A stretch of 64,000 bases of DNA from Calothrix anomala FACHB-343 (GCF_014696435.1 NZ_JACJQG010000009.1:62001-126000); one strand, 5' to 3'; numbered from the stretch's first letter, positions 46,551-56,520 are shown. The notes: a model not told the origin generated them from the sequence alone. Numbers and translations: made by a program.

Positions 46551-47864
46551 ATGATCAGTCGAGACAAAGCCCCAACGGCTCAAGAAACTTTTATGCAGAT
46601 GGCTCAAGCAGCTGGACTGAGAGGTAGGCTGCTTGTAACTGTCGGTATTTTAATTTTGGTTCGCCTGGGCATCTTTCTGCCTGTACCAGGTATTAATAGA
46701 GTTGAGTTTGCCAGACAACTCCAAAACAATAATGCCATATTCGGTTTATTGGATATATTTTCTGGGCGCGGATTTTCGACTTTGGGCGTTTTTGCTTTAG
46801 GGATTTTGCCCTTCATTAATGCGTCCATTATTATCCAATTACTCACGGCTGCCATCCCATCTTTAGAAAAGTTACAGAAAGATGAAGGTGAAGCGGGACG
46901 GCGGAAAATTTCGCAAATTACTCGCTACGTCACTGTAGGTTGGGCGATTATTCAAAGTACTGCTTTTTCAGCTTTTTTCCTCCAACAGTTTGCCTTACAA
47001 CCAGGCCCCTTATTTGTAGCAGAAACGGCGATCGCTCTCACTGCTGGTTCCATGTTCGTTATGTGGGCTTCGGAACTAATTACCGAAAGAGGTCTTGGTA
47101 ATGGAGCATCATTGTTGATTTTTGTCAACATTGTGGCATCCCTGCCAAAATCTTTGGGCGATACCATCGATTTGGTGCAAGTTGGCGGTCGGGAAATTGT
47201 TGGTCGGGTAATTGTGTTGGTGTTGGTCTTCCTAGCGACAATTGTTGGTATTGTATTTGTGCAGGAAGGCATTCGCCGCATCCCAATTATTTCCGCACGG
47301 CGTCAAGTAGGGCGGCGAGTTTTGGCTGAACAACGTAGCTACCTACCTCTACGGCTCAACTCTGGTGGCGTGATGCCAATTATTTTTGCCGCAGCTATCC
47401 TGAGTTTGCCACTATTAATTGCTAATTTCACGAAAAACCCGGATTTGGCGAGAATTGTTAACACTTACCTCAGTCCCGGTGGTTCTCAGCCTTGGGCTTA
47501 TGCCTTGGTTTACTTAATTTCTATTGTTTTCTTCAGCTATTTCTATTCTTCGTTGATTGTCAACCCAGTAGATGTAGCCCAGAACTTGAAGAAGATGGGT
47601 TCAAGTATTCCGGGAATTCGCCCTGGTAAAGCTACTAGTGAGTACATCGAACGGGTAATTAATCGACTGACTTTTTTAGGTGCAATCTTTTTGGGCTTTG
47701 TGGCAATTATCCCTACAGCAGTGGAAAGTGCTTTAGGTGTACCAACCTTTAAGGGATTAGGAGCTACATCTTTATTGATCTTGGTTGGTGTGGCAATTGA
47801 CACGGCGAAGCAAGTCCAAACCTACGTAATATCTCAGCGCTATGAAGGAATGGTGAAACAATAG
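46551..47864 (+). CDS. secY: preprotein translocase subunit SecY
   Basis: 437 residues with ten predicted membrane segments. Characteristic parts: [48 protein letters not shown] (plug region), [42 protein letters not shown], and the final [13 protein letters not shown]. In cyanobacteria SecY serves both plasma and thylakoid membranes. The stop overlaps the adk start by one base. Confidence 0.98.
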   Translation: MISRDKAPTAQETFMQMAQAAGLRGRLLVTVGILILVRLGIFLPVPGINRVEFARQLQNNNAIFGLLDIFSGRGFSTLGVFALGILPFINASIIIQLLTAAIPSLEKLQKDEGEAGRRKISQITRYVTVGWAIIQSTAFSAFFLQQFALQPGPLFVAETAIALTAGSMFVMWASELITERGLGNGASLLIFVNIVASLPKSLGDTIDLVQVGGREIVGRVIVLVLVFLATIVGIVFVQEGIRRIPIISARRQVGRRVLAEQRSYLPLRLNSGGVMPIIFAAAILSLPLLIANFTKNPDLARIVNTYLSPGGSQPWAYALVYLISIVFFSYFYSSLIVNPVDVAQNLKKMGSSIPGIRPGKATSEYIERVINRLTFLGAIFLGFVAIIPTAVESALGVPTFKGLGATSLLILVGVAIDTAKQVQTYVISQRYEGMVKQ

Positions 47865-48418
47865 TGACGCGATTAATCTTCTTGGGGCCACCTGGAGCTG
47901 GTAAAGGAACACAATCTCAAAAATTGGCTCTTCACTTGCAGATTCCCCATATTTCTACGGGTGATATTTTAAGACAAGCAATGAAAGACCAAACTCCTTT
48001 GGGAGTTAAAGCTCAAAGTTATGTTGATAGCGGCGAGTTAGTTCCCGACCAGCTAGTACAGGACTTGGTACAGGAGCGGCTAGAGCAACCTGATGCTCAA
48101 TCAGGTTGGATTCTCGATGGCTTTCCTCGGAAAGTAACACAGGCAGCTTTTTTAGGAGAACTGCTGGAAACAACTCATCAAGGTGGCGAAAAGGTAGTTA
48201 ACCTTGATGTCCCCGATGATGTGGTAGTTGCTAGGTTACTTGCCAGAGGGAGAAAGGATGATAGCGAAGATGTTATTCGCCGTCGTCTAGAAGTTTATCG
48301 CTCGGAAACTGCACCTTTGATTGATTATTATGGCGATCGCCAAAAGCTACTCACTATTAATGGTAATCAATCCCCAGAAGAAGTCACAAGCGCGCTGCAA
48401 AAGGTAATCGAGTCTTAA
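47864..48418 (+). CDS. adk: adenylate kinase
   Basis: 184 residues, GTG start. P-loop [46 protein letters not shown] (DGFPR), and [18 protein letters not shown]. The LID is short and lacks a zinc site, which fits cyanobacterial enzymes (the E. coli protein is about 214). It balances ATP, ADP and AMP. Coupled to secY by a one-base overlap. Confidence 0.97.
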   Translation: MTRLIFLGPPGAGKGTQSQKLALHLQIPHISTGDILRQAMKDQTPLGVKAQSYVDSGELVPDQLVQDLVQERLEQPDAQSGWILDGFPRKVTQAAFLGELLETTHQGGEKVVNLDVPDDVVVARLLARGRKDDSEDVIRRRLEVYRSETAPLIDYYGDRQKLLTINGNQSPEEVTSALQKVIES

Positions 48419-48646
48419 GCAAGCAGATATATCAGGGGTAGGCGGGAGAAATCCCTAGATGAAATTTCTCCCATATCCCCAATTTAGTGCCCAGATAAAA
48501 TTCTTGGCTGTCTGGCTGTGTAGGGCAGATAGCAACTTTAGCTAAGATATATTAAGAAACTGTTGATATATTTCGTAAAGTATGTTCTCTTGCAAATGAA
48601 GCTCAAGCAATAGAACAGGAGAATGTTGAGTTGAGGAAAAAACAAG

Positions 48647-48871
48647 TTGTCTAAACAAGATTTGATTGAAATGGAAGGGACAGTCACCGAGTCATTACCC
48701 AATGCGATGTTTCGCGTTGACTTGGATAATGGCTTTAATGTCCTGGCACACATTTCCGGCAAAATCCGCCGGAATTATATCAAAATTTTACCTGGCGATC
48801 GCGTCAAAGTGGAGTTAACTCCCTACGACCTGACAAAAGGTAGAATCACCTATCGACTGCGCAAGAAGTAA
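48647..48871 (+). CDS. infA: translation initiation factor IF-1
   Basis: 74 residues, TTG start 48647 ([71 protein letters not shown]), a full S1/OB-fold IF-1; GAGGA lies 10 nt upstream. A rare TTG start could limit expression. The 228-bp gap after adk probably contains a promoter for infA-rpmJ-rpsM. Confidence 0.96.
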
Positions 48872-48986
48872 GGTTATGTAGAGAATATTACCATATAATC
48901 CCTTTGTTGGGTGTTCCCTAGTCATTTAACTGACTAATTTCTGTAAAAATGCTATAATTCACTATTTGGAGTTAATTACAAAAGGC

Positions 48987-49100
48987 ATGAAAGTCCGAGC
49001 CTCAGTCAAAAAGATTTGCGAAAAGTGTAACGTGATCAAACGCCGTGGTCGCGTTATGGTGATTTGTGTTAACCCCAAGCATAAGCAACGTCAAGGCTAG
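48987..49100 (+). CDS. rpmJ: 50S ribosomal protein L36
   Basis: 37 residues: it begins [20 protein letters not shown] and ends [10 protein letters not shown]. The zinc-binding residues C11, C14, C27 and H32 are kept (C+ type). ATG 48987 follows AAAAGGC. Position between infA and rpsM is canonical. Confidence 0.96.
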   Translation: MKVRASVKKICEKCNVIKRRGRVMVICVNPKHKQRQG

Positions 49101-49215
49101 TGTTCTGATAATCAATCAGAACTAAATGCGACACAAAAACGCCAGACAAAGCCCAAAATGCGCTTAACCGCATTTTTATCACAGCAATAGCCAGAACAAG
49201 AGGGAGAAATTCATT

Positions 49216-49596
49216 GTGGCACGTATTGCCGGAGTAGACCTGCCACGCGACAAGCGTGTCGAGATTGGTCTCACCTATATCTACGGAATTGGTTTATCTC
49301 GGTCGCAAGAAATTTTAGCGACTACAGGTGTTAACCCAGACACCCGCGTTAAAGAACTCAGTGATGCTGATATTGCTGCCCTAAGAGCCGAAATCGAAAG
49401 CAACTATCAAGTTGAAGGTGACTTGCGCCGATGGGAAGCGATGAACATCAAGCGCCTGATTGATATTGGTACTTACAGAGGTCGGCGTCATCGGATGGGC
49501 TTACCAGTAAGAGGACAAAGAACTCGCACCAATGCCAGAACCCGTCGCGGTAGAAGGCAGACAGTGGCAGGTAAGAAGAAAGCACCAGGCAAATAA
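49216..49596 (+). CDS. rpsM: 30S ribosomal protein S13
   Basis: 126 residues, GTG start after [40 protein letters not shown] and [37 protein letters not shown] are S13. It contacts P-site tRNA in the head of the small subunit. Confidence 0.98.
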   Translation: MARIAGVDLPRDKRVEIGLTYIYGIGLSRSQEILATTGVNPDTRVKELSDADIAALRAEIESNYQVEGDLRRWEAMNIKRLIDIGTYRGRRHRMGLPVRGQRTRTNARTRRGRRQTVAGKKKAPGK

Positions 49597-49654
49597 ATAA
49601 TATGTTCATGCTTGCTCATCCGAGCAAGGTTTACCTTACATTCACTACACAAAT

Positions 49655-50050
49655 ATGGCGCGACAACCAACCAAAAAAACCGGAAGCAAGAAGCAAAAGC
49701 GCAACGTACCCAACGGTATGGCTTACATCCAGTCTACTTTCAACAATAGCATTGTCACCATTACCGATCAAAACGGCGATGTGATTTCATGGGCAAGTGC
49801 TGGTTCTAGCGGTTTTAAAGGCGCAAAAAAGGGAACTCCCTTTGCTGCGCAAACTGCTGCTGAAAGTGCTGCACGTCGAGCCATTGACCAAGGAATGCGG
49901 CAAATTGAGGTCATGGTAAGTGGCCCCGGCGCAGGTAGAGAAACTGCGATCCGCGCACTCCAAGGTGCAGGATTGGAAATTACCTTGATTCGGGATATCA
50001 CTCCGATTCCTCATAACGGTTGCCGTCCGCCCAAGCGCCGCCGAGTTTAA
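49655..50050 (+). CDS. rpsK: 30S ribosomal protein S11
   Basis: 131 residues. [49 protein letters not shown] and the end [19 protein letters not shown] are typical. rpsD, which often follows, is absent; rpoA is next. Confidence 0.98.
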   Translation: MARQPTKKTGSKKQKRNVPNGMAYIQSTFNNSIVTITDQNGDVISWASAGSSGFKGAKKGTPFAAQTAAESAARRAIDQGMRQIEVMVSGPGAGRETAIRALQGAGLEITLIRDITPIPHNGCRPPKRRRV

Positions 50051-50396
50051 CACCAACCTTGAGGGCGGTGAAAGCAAGAAGTTCGAGCACGGAAAAGTCA
50101 CCTGTAATGCCTGCTTGAACCAAGGAAAAGCAAACTGCTGTGGCAAAATTGTGGCTTTGGACTTCAGACGGCTTGGGTAACCTAAAAACGAGCAAATCCT
50201 AGCAACAGGAAGCTGGAAATTTTTCGGAATACCCAAAAATTAAATATTATCGCCCAAAAGCTGAATTAGGGGTGCAATTAAAGACATTTGCAGTTGGCAG
50301 ATTGACATACCTAGAGTAAGCTTCAGGGCAAGAACTAAATTCGGGAGGCAAGCGATTTGCCTACTAGCAGCACCTTAAACAGAGGGAGGCAACTCC
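50051..50396. other. 346-bp spacer between rpsK and rpoA
   Basis: No ORF with family features. It is too long for a simple operon gap, so a separate rpoA promoter or an mRNA leader is likely; no promoter boxes could be assigned with confidence. AGAGGGAGGC at about 50380 is the rpoA ribosome site. Confidence 0.4.
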
Positions 50397-51344
50397 GTGG
50401 CGCAGTTTCAAATTGAATGTGTAGAGTCTACAACTGAGGAAAGTCGAAGCCATTACAGTAAATTTGTCTTGGAACCTCTAGAACGCGGTCAAGGAACGAC
50501 AGTAGGTAACGCCTTAAGGCGGGTTTTACTGTCCAATCTAGAGGGGACAGCAGTTACAGCAGTAAGGATTGCAGGTGTTTCACACGAGTTCGCCACAGTT
50601 CCGGGTGTGCGGGAAGATGTGCTGGAAATCCTCATGAAAATGAAGGAAGTCATTCTCAAAAGTTATTCCTCTCAACCGCAAATAGGGCGGTTACTCGTTA
50701 ATGGCCCTGCAACCGTTACGGCGGCACATTTTGATTTGCCAAGTGAAGTAGAAATCATCGATCCCACCCAATATGTAGCCACCTTAGCTGAAGGCGGCAA
50801 ACTAGAAATGGAATTTCGGATCGAGAGAGGTAAAGGTTATCGCACCGTAGAACGAGGACGGGAAGAAGCCACATCTTTGGACTTCTTGCAAATCGACTCG
50901 GTGTTTATGCCAGTGCGAAAAGTTAACTATAGTGTCGAAGATGCCCGTGGGGACGGCTCGATCGCTAAAGACCGATTGCTATTAGAAGTTTGGACTAATG
51001 GTAGTATCTCTCCCCAAGAAGCACTATCATCGGCTGCGGGCATTCTGGTAGATTTATTCAACCCACTAAAAGATATATCACTAGAACCCACCGATACAGG
51101 TTCAGATATTCCCGACGATCCTACCGCCCAAATTCCCATCGAAGAATTACAGCTTTCTGTCAGGGCATACAACTGTCTCAAGCGCGCACAAGTTAACTCT
51201 GTAGCCGACTTGCTGGATTATACCCAAGAAGACCTGTTAGAAATTAAAAACTTTGGTCAGAAGTCAGCCGAAGAAGTAGTTGAAGCTTTACAGCGACGCT
51301 TAGGCATTACCCTACCCCAGGAAAGAAGCTCTAAACACAGCTAA
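50397..51344 (+). CDS. rpoA: DNA-directed RNA polymerase subunit alpha
   Basis: 315 residues, GTG start. N-terminal assembly domain: RSHYSKFVLEPLERGQGTTVGNALRRVLLSNLEGTAVTAVRI. C-terminal domain (about 235-305) with PIEELQLSVRAYNCLKRAQVNSVADLLDYTQEDLLEIKNFGQKSAEEV, the DNA- and activator-binding alphaCTD. Normal cyanobacterial length. Confidence 0.98.
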   Translation: MAQFQIECVESTTEESRSHYSKFVLEPLERGQGTTVGNALRRVLLSNLEGTAVTAVRIAGVSHEFATVPGVREDVLEILMKMKEVILKSYSSQPQIGRLLVNGPATVTAAHFDLPSEVEIIDPTQYVATLAEGGKLEMEFRIERGKGYRTVERGREEATSLDFLQIDSVFMPVRKVNYSVEDARGDGSIAKDRLLLEVWTNGSISPQEALSSAAGILVDLFNPLKDISLEPTDTGSDIPDDPTAQIPIEELQLSVRAYNCLKRAQVNSVADLLDYTQEDLLEIKNFGQKSAEEVVEALQRRLGITLPQERSSKHS

Positions 51345-51386
51345 AATCAAAACCGTTAGTACGTTAGTAATTGATATTGCATTATT

Positions 51387-51737
51387 ATGCGTCACCGTTG
51401 TCGGGTCAAGAAACTTGGTAAACCAGCAGATCAGCGTCGTGCTTTGTTACGGGCGCTGACTACTGAACTAGTCCGTCATGGACGAATTACCACTACTTTA
51501 GTTAGAGCTAAAGTAGTACGCGCGGAAGTAGATAAAATGATTACCTTAGCTAAAGATGGCTCCTTAGCAGCACGTCGCCAAGCTTTGGGCTACATCTACG
51601 ATAAATCACTAGTTCATGCTCTATTTGAGCAAGCTTCCACTCGCTATGCAAATCGTCAAGGCGGTTACACCCGCATCCTGCATACAGTACCTCGTCGGGG
51701 TGATAATGCTGAGATGGCGATTATTGAACTAGTTTAA
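51387..51737 (+). CDS. rplQ: 50S ribosomal protein L17
   Basis: 116 residues. [55 protein letters not shown] and the end [18 protein letters not shown] identify L17. It follows rpoA as usual. Confidence 0.98.
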   Translation: MRHRCRVKKLGKPADQRRALLRALTTELVRHGRITTTLVRAKVVRAEVDKMITLAKDGSLAARRQALGYIYDKSLVHALFEQASTRYANRQGGYTRILHTVPRRGDNAEMAIIELV

Positions 51738-51738
51738 G

Positions 51739-51790
51739 TCATTGGTCATTAGTCATTGGTCATTTGCAACTGACAACTGACAATTGACAA
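51739..51790. repeat. heptamer STRR array in the rplQ-truA spacer
   Basis: AGTCATTGGTCATT units, then CAACTGACAACTGACAATTGAC. Confidence 0.88.
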
Positions 51791-51801
51791 AACAAATCTG
51801 T

Positions 51802-52650
51802 ATGATAGAAAGCCACCAGCCAAGAGAAACTCATCGAGTAGCCCTAGTAATTCAATACTTGGGCACTCATTTTCATGGCTGGCAACGGCAAAAGCAACAG
51901 CGTACAGTTCAAGAAGAGATAGAAACAGCGATCGCGAAAATTCTTGGGTATCATGTAACACTACATGGTGCAGGCAGAACCGATGCGGGAGTTCACGCCG
52001 CCGCCCAAGTTGCCCATTTTGAAGCTACGGGTTTAATTCCACCTCACAAGTGGGCAGATGTTCTTAATAGCTATTTGCCCAATGATATATTAATCAGGGC
52101 TTCAGCAGGTGTCGGTAACCGTTGGCACGCTCGTTTTAGTGCAGCCTATCGGCGGTATCGCTACACGATATACACTGAAGATCAGCCGAACTTGTTTGTG
52201 CGACCCTTCAGTTGGCATTATTATTATGCACCCCTAGATGAAACCTTAATCAAAGCTGCCCTGAAACCCCTGCTGGGAAAGCATCATCTAGCTGCTTTTC
52301 ATCGTGCAGGCTCAAAGCGATCGCATTCTTGGGTAGAAGTACAAGCAGCAGAATGTCATCGTAACGGGCCATTAATTCATATTGAAATCCAGGCAGATGG
52401 ATTTTTGTATGGCATGGTTCGGCTTTTAGTAGGGATGCTGGTACAAGTAGGTACTGGACAGCGCACCCTAGCTAACTTTACTGAATTGTGGAAAGCTGAA
52501 CGACGAGAAGAAGTGAAATATGCCGCACCTCCCCAAGGTTTGTGCTTGTTGCGAGTCGGCTATCCAGATTTCCCTTTTTCCCCAAATGTTTGGTATGACA
52601 ATCTGCCAAAATTTGTTTTTAGTCAAGAGTCAATGGTCAAAAGTCAATAG
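51802..52650 (+). CDS. truA: tRNA pseudouridine(38-40) synthase
   Basis: 282 residues from ATG 51802; a TTG at 51784 lies in the heptamer array. VALVIQYLGTHFHGWQRQKQQRTVQEEIE, GAGRTDAGVHAAAQVAHFEA (catalytic Asp), RYRYTIYTEDQPNLFVRPFSWHYYY, IEIQADGFLYGMVRLLVGMLVQVG are TruA motifs. The last ten residues (FSQESMVKSQ) are encoded by heptamer-repeat sequence, so the natural C-terminus seems to have been extended or replaced. Confidence 0.96.
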   Translation: MIESHQPRETHRVALVIQYLGTHFHGWQRQKQQRTVQEEIETAIAKILGYHVTLHGAGRTDAGVHAAAQVAHFEATGLIPPHKWADVLNSYLPNDILIRASAGVGNRWHARFSAAYRRYRYTIYTEDQPNLFVRPFSWHYYYAPLDETLIKAALKPLLGKHHLAAFHRAGSKRSHSWVEVQAAECHRNGPLIHIEIQADGFLYGMVRLLVGMLVQVGTGQRTLANFTELWKAERREEVKYAAPPQGLCLLRVGYPDFPFSPNVWYDNLPKFVFSQESMVKSQ

Positions 52651-52728
52651 TCAATAGGCAATAGTCCCATGACAACTGACAACTGACAACTGACAACTGA
52701 CAACCAAAAATGACAAGGGACAAATTAC
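52621..52728. repeat. heptamer STRR array running from the truA 3' end to rplM
   Basis: AGTCAAGAGTCAATGGTCAAAAGTCAATAG units lie inside the last codons of truA; after the stop, AACTGAC units (four) and GACAAGGGACAAAT units reach rplM. Confidence 0.88.
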
Positions 52729-52730
52729 AA

Positions 52731-53186
52731 ATGACTAAAACATACCTTCCTTCTCAAGATTCTCTTGAGCGTGAGTGGTACGTAGTAGATGCTACAGACC
52801 AACGCCTCGGCCGCCTCGCTAGTGAAATCGCTATGGTTTTGAGAGGCAAAAAGAAAGCTGAATATACTCCCCACCTAGATACAGGTGATTTTGTCATCGT
52901 GATCAATGCCGATAAAGTAGCAGTTACAGGTAAAAAACGTACCCAAAAACTCTACCGTCGTCATTCTGGTCGTCCTGGCGGGATGAAGACAGAAACCTTC
53001 GCCAAGCTGCAACAGCGTTTGCCAGAAAGAATTGTCGAACATGCTGTGAAAGGGATGTTACCTAAAAACAGCCTGGGTAAGCAGTTGTTCACCAAGCTGA
53101 AAGTTTATGCTGGCCCAACTCACCCCCATGCAGCACAACAACCCAAAGAACTCAAAGTTAATACAATTCCTGGAGCAGAAAGTTAA
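52731..53186 (+). CDS. rplM: 50S ribosomal protein L13
   Basis: 151 residues from ATG 52731 ([42 protein letters not shown]); an in-frame ATG at 52710 lies in the repeat. [62 protein letters not shown] are L13. Overlaps rpsI by one base. Confidence 0.97.
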   Translation: MTKTYLPSQDSLEREWYVVDATDQRLGRLASEIAMVLRGKKKAEYTPHLDTGDFVIVINADKVAVTGKKRTQKLYRRHSGRPGGMKTETFAKLQQRLPERIVEHAVKGMLPKNSLGKQLFTKLKVYAGPTHPHAAQQPKELKVNTIPGAES

Positions 53187-53605
53187 TGGTAGCAGTAGCA
53201 GAAACTACTAGCGGTCGTGCCGTATACTGGGGTACTGGCCGTCGTAAGTCCGCAGTAGCAAGAGTTCGCCTCGTTCCTGGTAGCGGTCAACTGATTGTTA
53301 ACGGTAAAGATGGTAACTTGTACTTCCAGTTCAACGCCAACTACTTGGGTGTCATCAAAGGCCCTCTAGAAACCTTGGGACTAGAGAGTGAATATGACAT
53401 CTTGGTGAAAGCTGAAGGTGGTGGTTTGACCGGACAAGCTGATTCTATTCGTTTGGGTGTAGCTCGTGCTTTATGCCAACTAGATCCAGATAACCGTTCA
53501 CCTTTAAAAACAGAAGGTTACCTAACCCGCGATCCTAGAGCTAAAGAACGGAAGAAATACGGTTTACACAAAGCTCGCAAAGCACCTCAGTACTCAAAAC
53601 GTTAG
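53186..53605 (+). CDS. rpsI: 30S ribosomal protein S9
   Basis: 139 residues. [48 protein letters not shown], and the P-site-contacting tail [24 protein letters not shown] are typical. Coupled to rplM through TAATG. Confidence 0.98.
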   Translation: MVAVAETTSGRAVYWGTGRRKSAVARVRLVPGSGQLIVNGKDGNLYFQFNANYLGVIKGPLETLGLESEYDILVKAEGGGLTGQADSIRLGVARALCQLDPDNRSPLKTEGYLTRDPRAKERKKYGLHKARKAPQYSKR

Positions 53606-53661
53606 GGCATGGGGCATTGGGCATTGGGCATTGGGCATTGGGCATTGGGCATTGGGCATTT
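53604..53661. repeat. heptamer STRR array (GGGCATT) after rpsI
   Basis: Seven or eight copies of GGGCATT starting at the rpsI stop codon, same unit as at 14869-14929. It is followed by CTAGCCCCTAGCCCCTAGTC units (about 53671-53698). Confidence 0.93.
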
Positions 53662-53748
53662 TTAATTATCTAGCCCCTAGCCCCTAGTCTCTAGTCCCTG
53701 CCATCATCTGAAAGTTATAATTGATATAGATTCACCACAAAAGGAACA

Positions 53749-53988
53749 ATGGCTAAATCTGATATTCATCCCAAGTGGTATCCAGAAGCAAAAGTTTACT
53801 GCAACGGTCAAGTAGTGATGACTGTTGGCTCTACTAAGCCAGAACTGCACGTAGATGTTTGGTCTGGAAACCATCCTTTTTACACCGGCACTCAGAAGAT
53901 TATTGATACTGAGGGTCGAGTAGAACGCTTCTTGCGTAAGTACGGTATGAGCAGCACTCAAAGCGCTGGCGACTCAAACAAAAAGTAG
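53749..53988 (+). CDS. rpmE: 50S ribosomal protein L31 (zinc-free type)
   Basis: 79 residues. MAKSDIHPKWYPEAKVYCNGQVVMTVGSTKPELHVDVWSGNHPFYTGTQKIIDTEGRVERFLRKYG matches L31, with a single cysteine; the C-x-x-C zinc motif of the C+ form is missing. It forms part of the intersubunit bridge B1b. AAAGGA sits upstream. Confidence 0.96.
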   Translation: MAKSDIHPKWYPEAKVYCNGQVVMTVGSTKPELHVDVWSGNHPFYTGTQKIIDTEGRVERFLRKYGMSSTQSAGDSNKK

Positions 53989-54089
53989 CGGGTTGGCTCT
54001 GCGGTTAACGACGACCCTGCAATCAGCTGGGTCGATTGTCATTTAATGCTTGAGCCAATTTGTTATTTTAAGGAGCGATCGCACTCATC

Positions 54090-55190
54090 ATGGCTGAATC
54101 ATACCTGCTGGACAAACTAAAATCTGTTGAACAAACTTTTAATGAATTAACTCGTCGTCTTGGTGACCCCGATACCGCGAGAAATCCTGACGAGTTTCAA
54201 CAAATTGCTAAATCTCGTTCTTCTTTGGAAGAGGTAGTTAATACCTATGAAACTTGGAAAGTAGCTCAAGAAGATTTGATCGGAGCGCGTCAGGTTTACA
54301 AAGAATCGGCGAGCGATCCGGAGTTGCAAGAAATGGCAGCGCTGGAAGTAGACGAACTAGAACAAAAAATAGAATATTTAGAGAACCGCTTAAAAATATT
54401 ATTGCTACCCCGCGATCCCAACGATGATAAAAACATCATGTTGGAAATTCGTGCTGGTACTGGCGGCGATGAAGCGAGTATTTGGGCTGGCGATTTACTG
54501 CGGATGTACTCTCGCTACGCTGACAGCCAAGGTTGGAGAGTGAAACTAGTGAGCGAGTCACTAGGGGAAATGGGCGGTTTTAAAGAAGTAATCCTGGAAA
54601 TTCAGGGTGAGAGTGTTTACAGTAAGCTGAAGTTTGAAGCCGGAGTCCATCGGGTGCAGCGCGTACCAGCAACAGAAGCAGGCGGAAGGGTTCACACTTC
54701 TACAGCCACAGTCGCTATCATGCCAGAAGTGGATGATGTGGAAATCCACATTGACCCTAAGGATATTGAAATGACTACGGCTCGTTCTGGTGGCGCTGGT
54801 GGACAAAACGTCAACAAGGTGGAAACTGCTGTTGACTTGATGCACAAACCTACCGGAATTCGGATTTTCTGTACAGAAGAACGCAGCCAGTTGCAAAACA
54901 AAGAACGGGCGATGCAAATTTTGCGGGCGAAACTGTATGAAATGAAGTTACGGGAACAACAAGAAGCTGTAACTTCGATGCGGCGATCGCAAGTTGGTAC
55001 AGGATCGCGATCGGAAAAAATTCGCACCTACAATTATAAAGACAACCGCGTTACCGATCACCGTCTGGGACAAAACTATTCTCTTAACCCTGTATTGGAA
55101 GGCGATTTAGAATCAGTTATACAATCTTGTATCTCTCAAGACCAGCAGGAACGTTTGGCAGAGTTAGCGGCTTCTGGTGCTACAAGCTAA
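54090..55190 (+). CDS. prfA: peptide chain release factor 1
   Basis: 366 residues. [23 protein letters not shown] contains the PxT (PAT) stop-codon recognition tripeptide of RF1, and [20 protein letters not shown] the catalytic GGQ loop. C-terminal [21 protein letters not shown] is typical. RF1 reads UAA and UAG. Last gene of the cluster; its end overlaps the convergent minus-strand gene by 27 bp. Confidence 0.98.
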   Translation: MAESYLLDKLKSVEQTFNELTRRLGDPDTARNPDEFQQIAKSRSSLEEVVNTYETWKVAQEDLIGARQVYKESASDPELQEMAALEVDELEQKIEYLENRLKILLLPRDPNDDKNIMLEIRAGTGGDEASIWAGDLLRMYSRYADSQGWRVKLVSESLGEMGGFKEVILEIQGESVYSKLKFEAGVHRVQRVPATEAGGRVHTSTATVAIMPEVDDVEIHIDPKDIEMTTARSGGAGGQNVNKVETAVDLMHKPTGIRIFCTEERSQLQNKERAMQILRAKLYEMKLREQQEAVTSMRRSQVGTGSRSEKIRTYNYKDNRVTDHRLGQNYSLNPVLEGDLESVIQSCISQDQQERLAELAASGATS

Positions 55191-55646
55191 TTGTTCGTTT
55201 GATAATTTATCTTCAACCGCTTGTTGTGATGTTATTTTTAACACCGATAAGCGGTTTTCTAATGCAGTAGAAATTGCCTCTACCATTTCCTGAAAATATT
55301 GATAGTAAAGAAATTCATGCTTCAGAATATGATTTAATATTTTCCAATCACTCAGTGTTTGGCAGGTATCAATTAATTTTTCTACTTCCTGTTGCCAACG
55401 CTGAAAAATTCTGTAGCTGAAAAAGCTGCTGCAAATATTACCTTTTTCATCCCAATAGGAAATACAAACTTGATGCTTCAGGGAATGGATTTTCTTGATT
55501 TGCTTCACCTTGTAGCCTTTAGCGTTTAAAGCTGCTTTCGCCTCAGGATGAGAAATAAACCATTGTTCTGGTTTAATTTTATTAGACCTAATCAGGCTGT
55601 GACCTTTACGGCGATAGGAGTTAATTTTGCGCGGACTACACAACAT
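55164..55646 (-). CDS. hypothetical protein, convergent with prfA
   Basis: About 160 residues from ATG at 55646 ([26 protein letters not shown]); the frame extends 12 codons further. No family recognised. It is basic at the N-terminus, with aromatic-rich [17 protein letters not shown] near the C-terminal third; [20 protein letters not shown] may be a small beta region. A partial copy of its 5' end lies at 56221-56255. The overlap with the end of prfA suggests the true stop may still be evolving or that prfA and this gene interfere. Confidence 0.55.
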   Translation of the reverse strand: MLCSPRKINSYRRKGHSLIRSNKIKPEQWFISHPEAKAALNAKGYKVKQIKKIHSLKHQVCISYWDEKGNICSSFFSYRIFQRWQQEVEKLIDTCQTLSDWKILNHILKHEFLYYQYFQEMVEAISTALENRLSVLKITSQQAVEDKLSNEQLACSTRSR

Positions 55647-55723
55647 AATGCACCTTTTAAGCAAGTAACAGTCATGGCACAAATTTACTATTGGCGTTAT
55701 CTCAATATTTAAAGGAAAATTGT

Positions 55724-55749
55724 TATATTAAAACTTAAACTTTAATATA
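55724..55749. promoter_or_regulatory. AT-rich inverted repeat in the divergent promoter region
   Basis: TATATTAAA (55724-55732) and TTTAATATA (55741-55749), a 9-bp perfect inverted repeat with 8-bp spacer between the divergent hypothetical and regulator genes. A candidate protein-binding site; role inferred. Confidence 0.4.
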
Positions 55750-55803
55750 CTATTGACAACTATCAATGTCAATTGAAAATTAAAATTGTAAAGATTGCTG
55801 ATT

Positions 55804-55813
55804 AAACTTGTAA
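55804..55813. promoter_or_regulatory. AAACTTGTAA motif, copy 1
   Basis: Exact copy of a 10-mer found four times around the two XRE genes; 28 bp before the first XRE start codon. Confidence 0.5.
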
Positions 55814-55841
55814 ATAACGCAGTTGAATAGCTAAACAAGCA

Positions 55842-56204
55842 GTGAACATTGAAAGCAGAGAAAAACTGATTGAAATTATCAAATTAGCTCGTGGTTCCAT
55901 GAGTCAGCGAGCATTTGGCAAGCTTTTGGGAGTTTCGGCTACTGCTGTTCAATTGTGGGAAAAGGGTGTAAACGTTCCAGATACAGAGTATTTAGCGAAA
56001 ATAGCAGCTAGAGCAGGCTATACATTAGAAGAATTACTCGGTTGCTTAGATGGCAAACCAATACCAGAAACTTCAGATTTAAGTTTGATTTTGAGACAAA
56101 TCAAGCACATGCCTCTTAACCAAGTGGCGCAAATTGTTCAGGCGGCGGCTGATAGACTGGCTGCTGTAGCCCAAGCGTCTGAAGATGAAGCCAAAGCTAG
56201 TTGA
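55842..56204 (+). CDS. XRE-type helix-turn-helix regulator, paralogue 1
   Basis: 120 residues, GTG start. HTH_3 domain at about 18-70: SMSQRAFGKLLGVSATAVQLWEKGVNVPDTEYLAKIAARAGYTLEELL. The C-terminal part (LRQIKHMPLNQVAQIVQAAADRLAAVAQASEDEAKAS) is helical and may dimerise. It is about 60-65% identical by eye to the second copy at 56653, with identical recognition-helix region, so both may bind the same operators. Confidence 0.85.
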   Translation: MNIESREKLIEIIKLARGSMSQRAFGKLLGVSATAVQLWEKGVNVPDTEYLAKIAARAGYTLEELLGCLDGKPIPETSDLSLILRQIKHMPLNQVAQIVQAAADRLAAVAQASEDEAKAS

Positions 56205-56220
56205 ACCAATCCATAACATG

Positions 56221-56255
56221 ATTTTGCGCGGCTTACGCAACATGATGCACCTTTT
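56221..56255 (-). pseudogene. fragment duplicate of the 5' end of the minus-strand hypothetical gene
   Basis: 35 nt match 55626-55660 with four differences; on the minus strand it reads MLRKPRKIM against MLCSPRKIN. The rest of the gene is missing, so this is a remnant of a tandem duplication. Confidence 0.6.
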
Positions 56256-56279
56256 TCCCCTAATTTGACCAAAGAGGCG

Positions 56280-56307
56280 GAGGGGCAGGGGGCAGGGAGC
56301 AGGGGGA
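56280..56307. repeat. GC-rich purine repeat, copy 1
   Basis: 28 nt of GAGGGGCAGGGGGCAGGG type, identical to 57801-57828. Dispersed, non-coding. Confidence 0.8.
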
Positions 56308-56520
56308 GCAGTCCCCTGTCCTGGAGCCGTGGAGCGGAGCGGAACACGGGTATGAAGCCCCGCCCTTGTTTGTTCGCTCTTACTGGGGCGGAGTCTGAGC
56401 TTCTGTTCCAAGTCTTCCCCCTTGCCCCCTGCTCCCCTGCTTCTTGTGACAGCTTGCAGTCTGTAACGAATTTCCGCGATAAAATGGATGAGTATCGTTA
56501 ATTTAGACAATTTTATATTT

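Noticed and set aside
48419-48646. tRNA or small gene in the adk-infA gap
   Set aside because: No tRNA T-arm or conserved peptide was found; only short open frames.
56265-56501. 78-codon open frame between the XRE genes
   Set aside because: It translates a GC-rich dispersed repeat.
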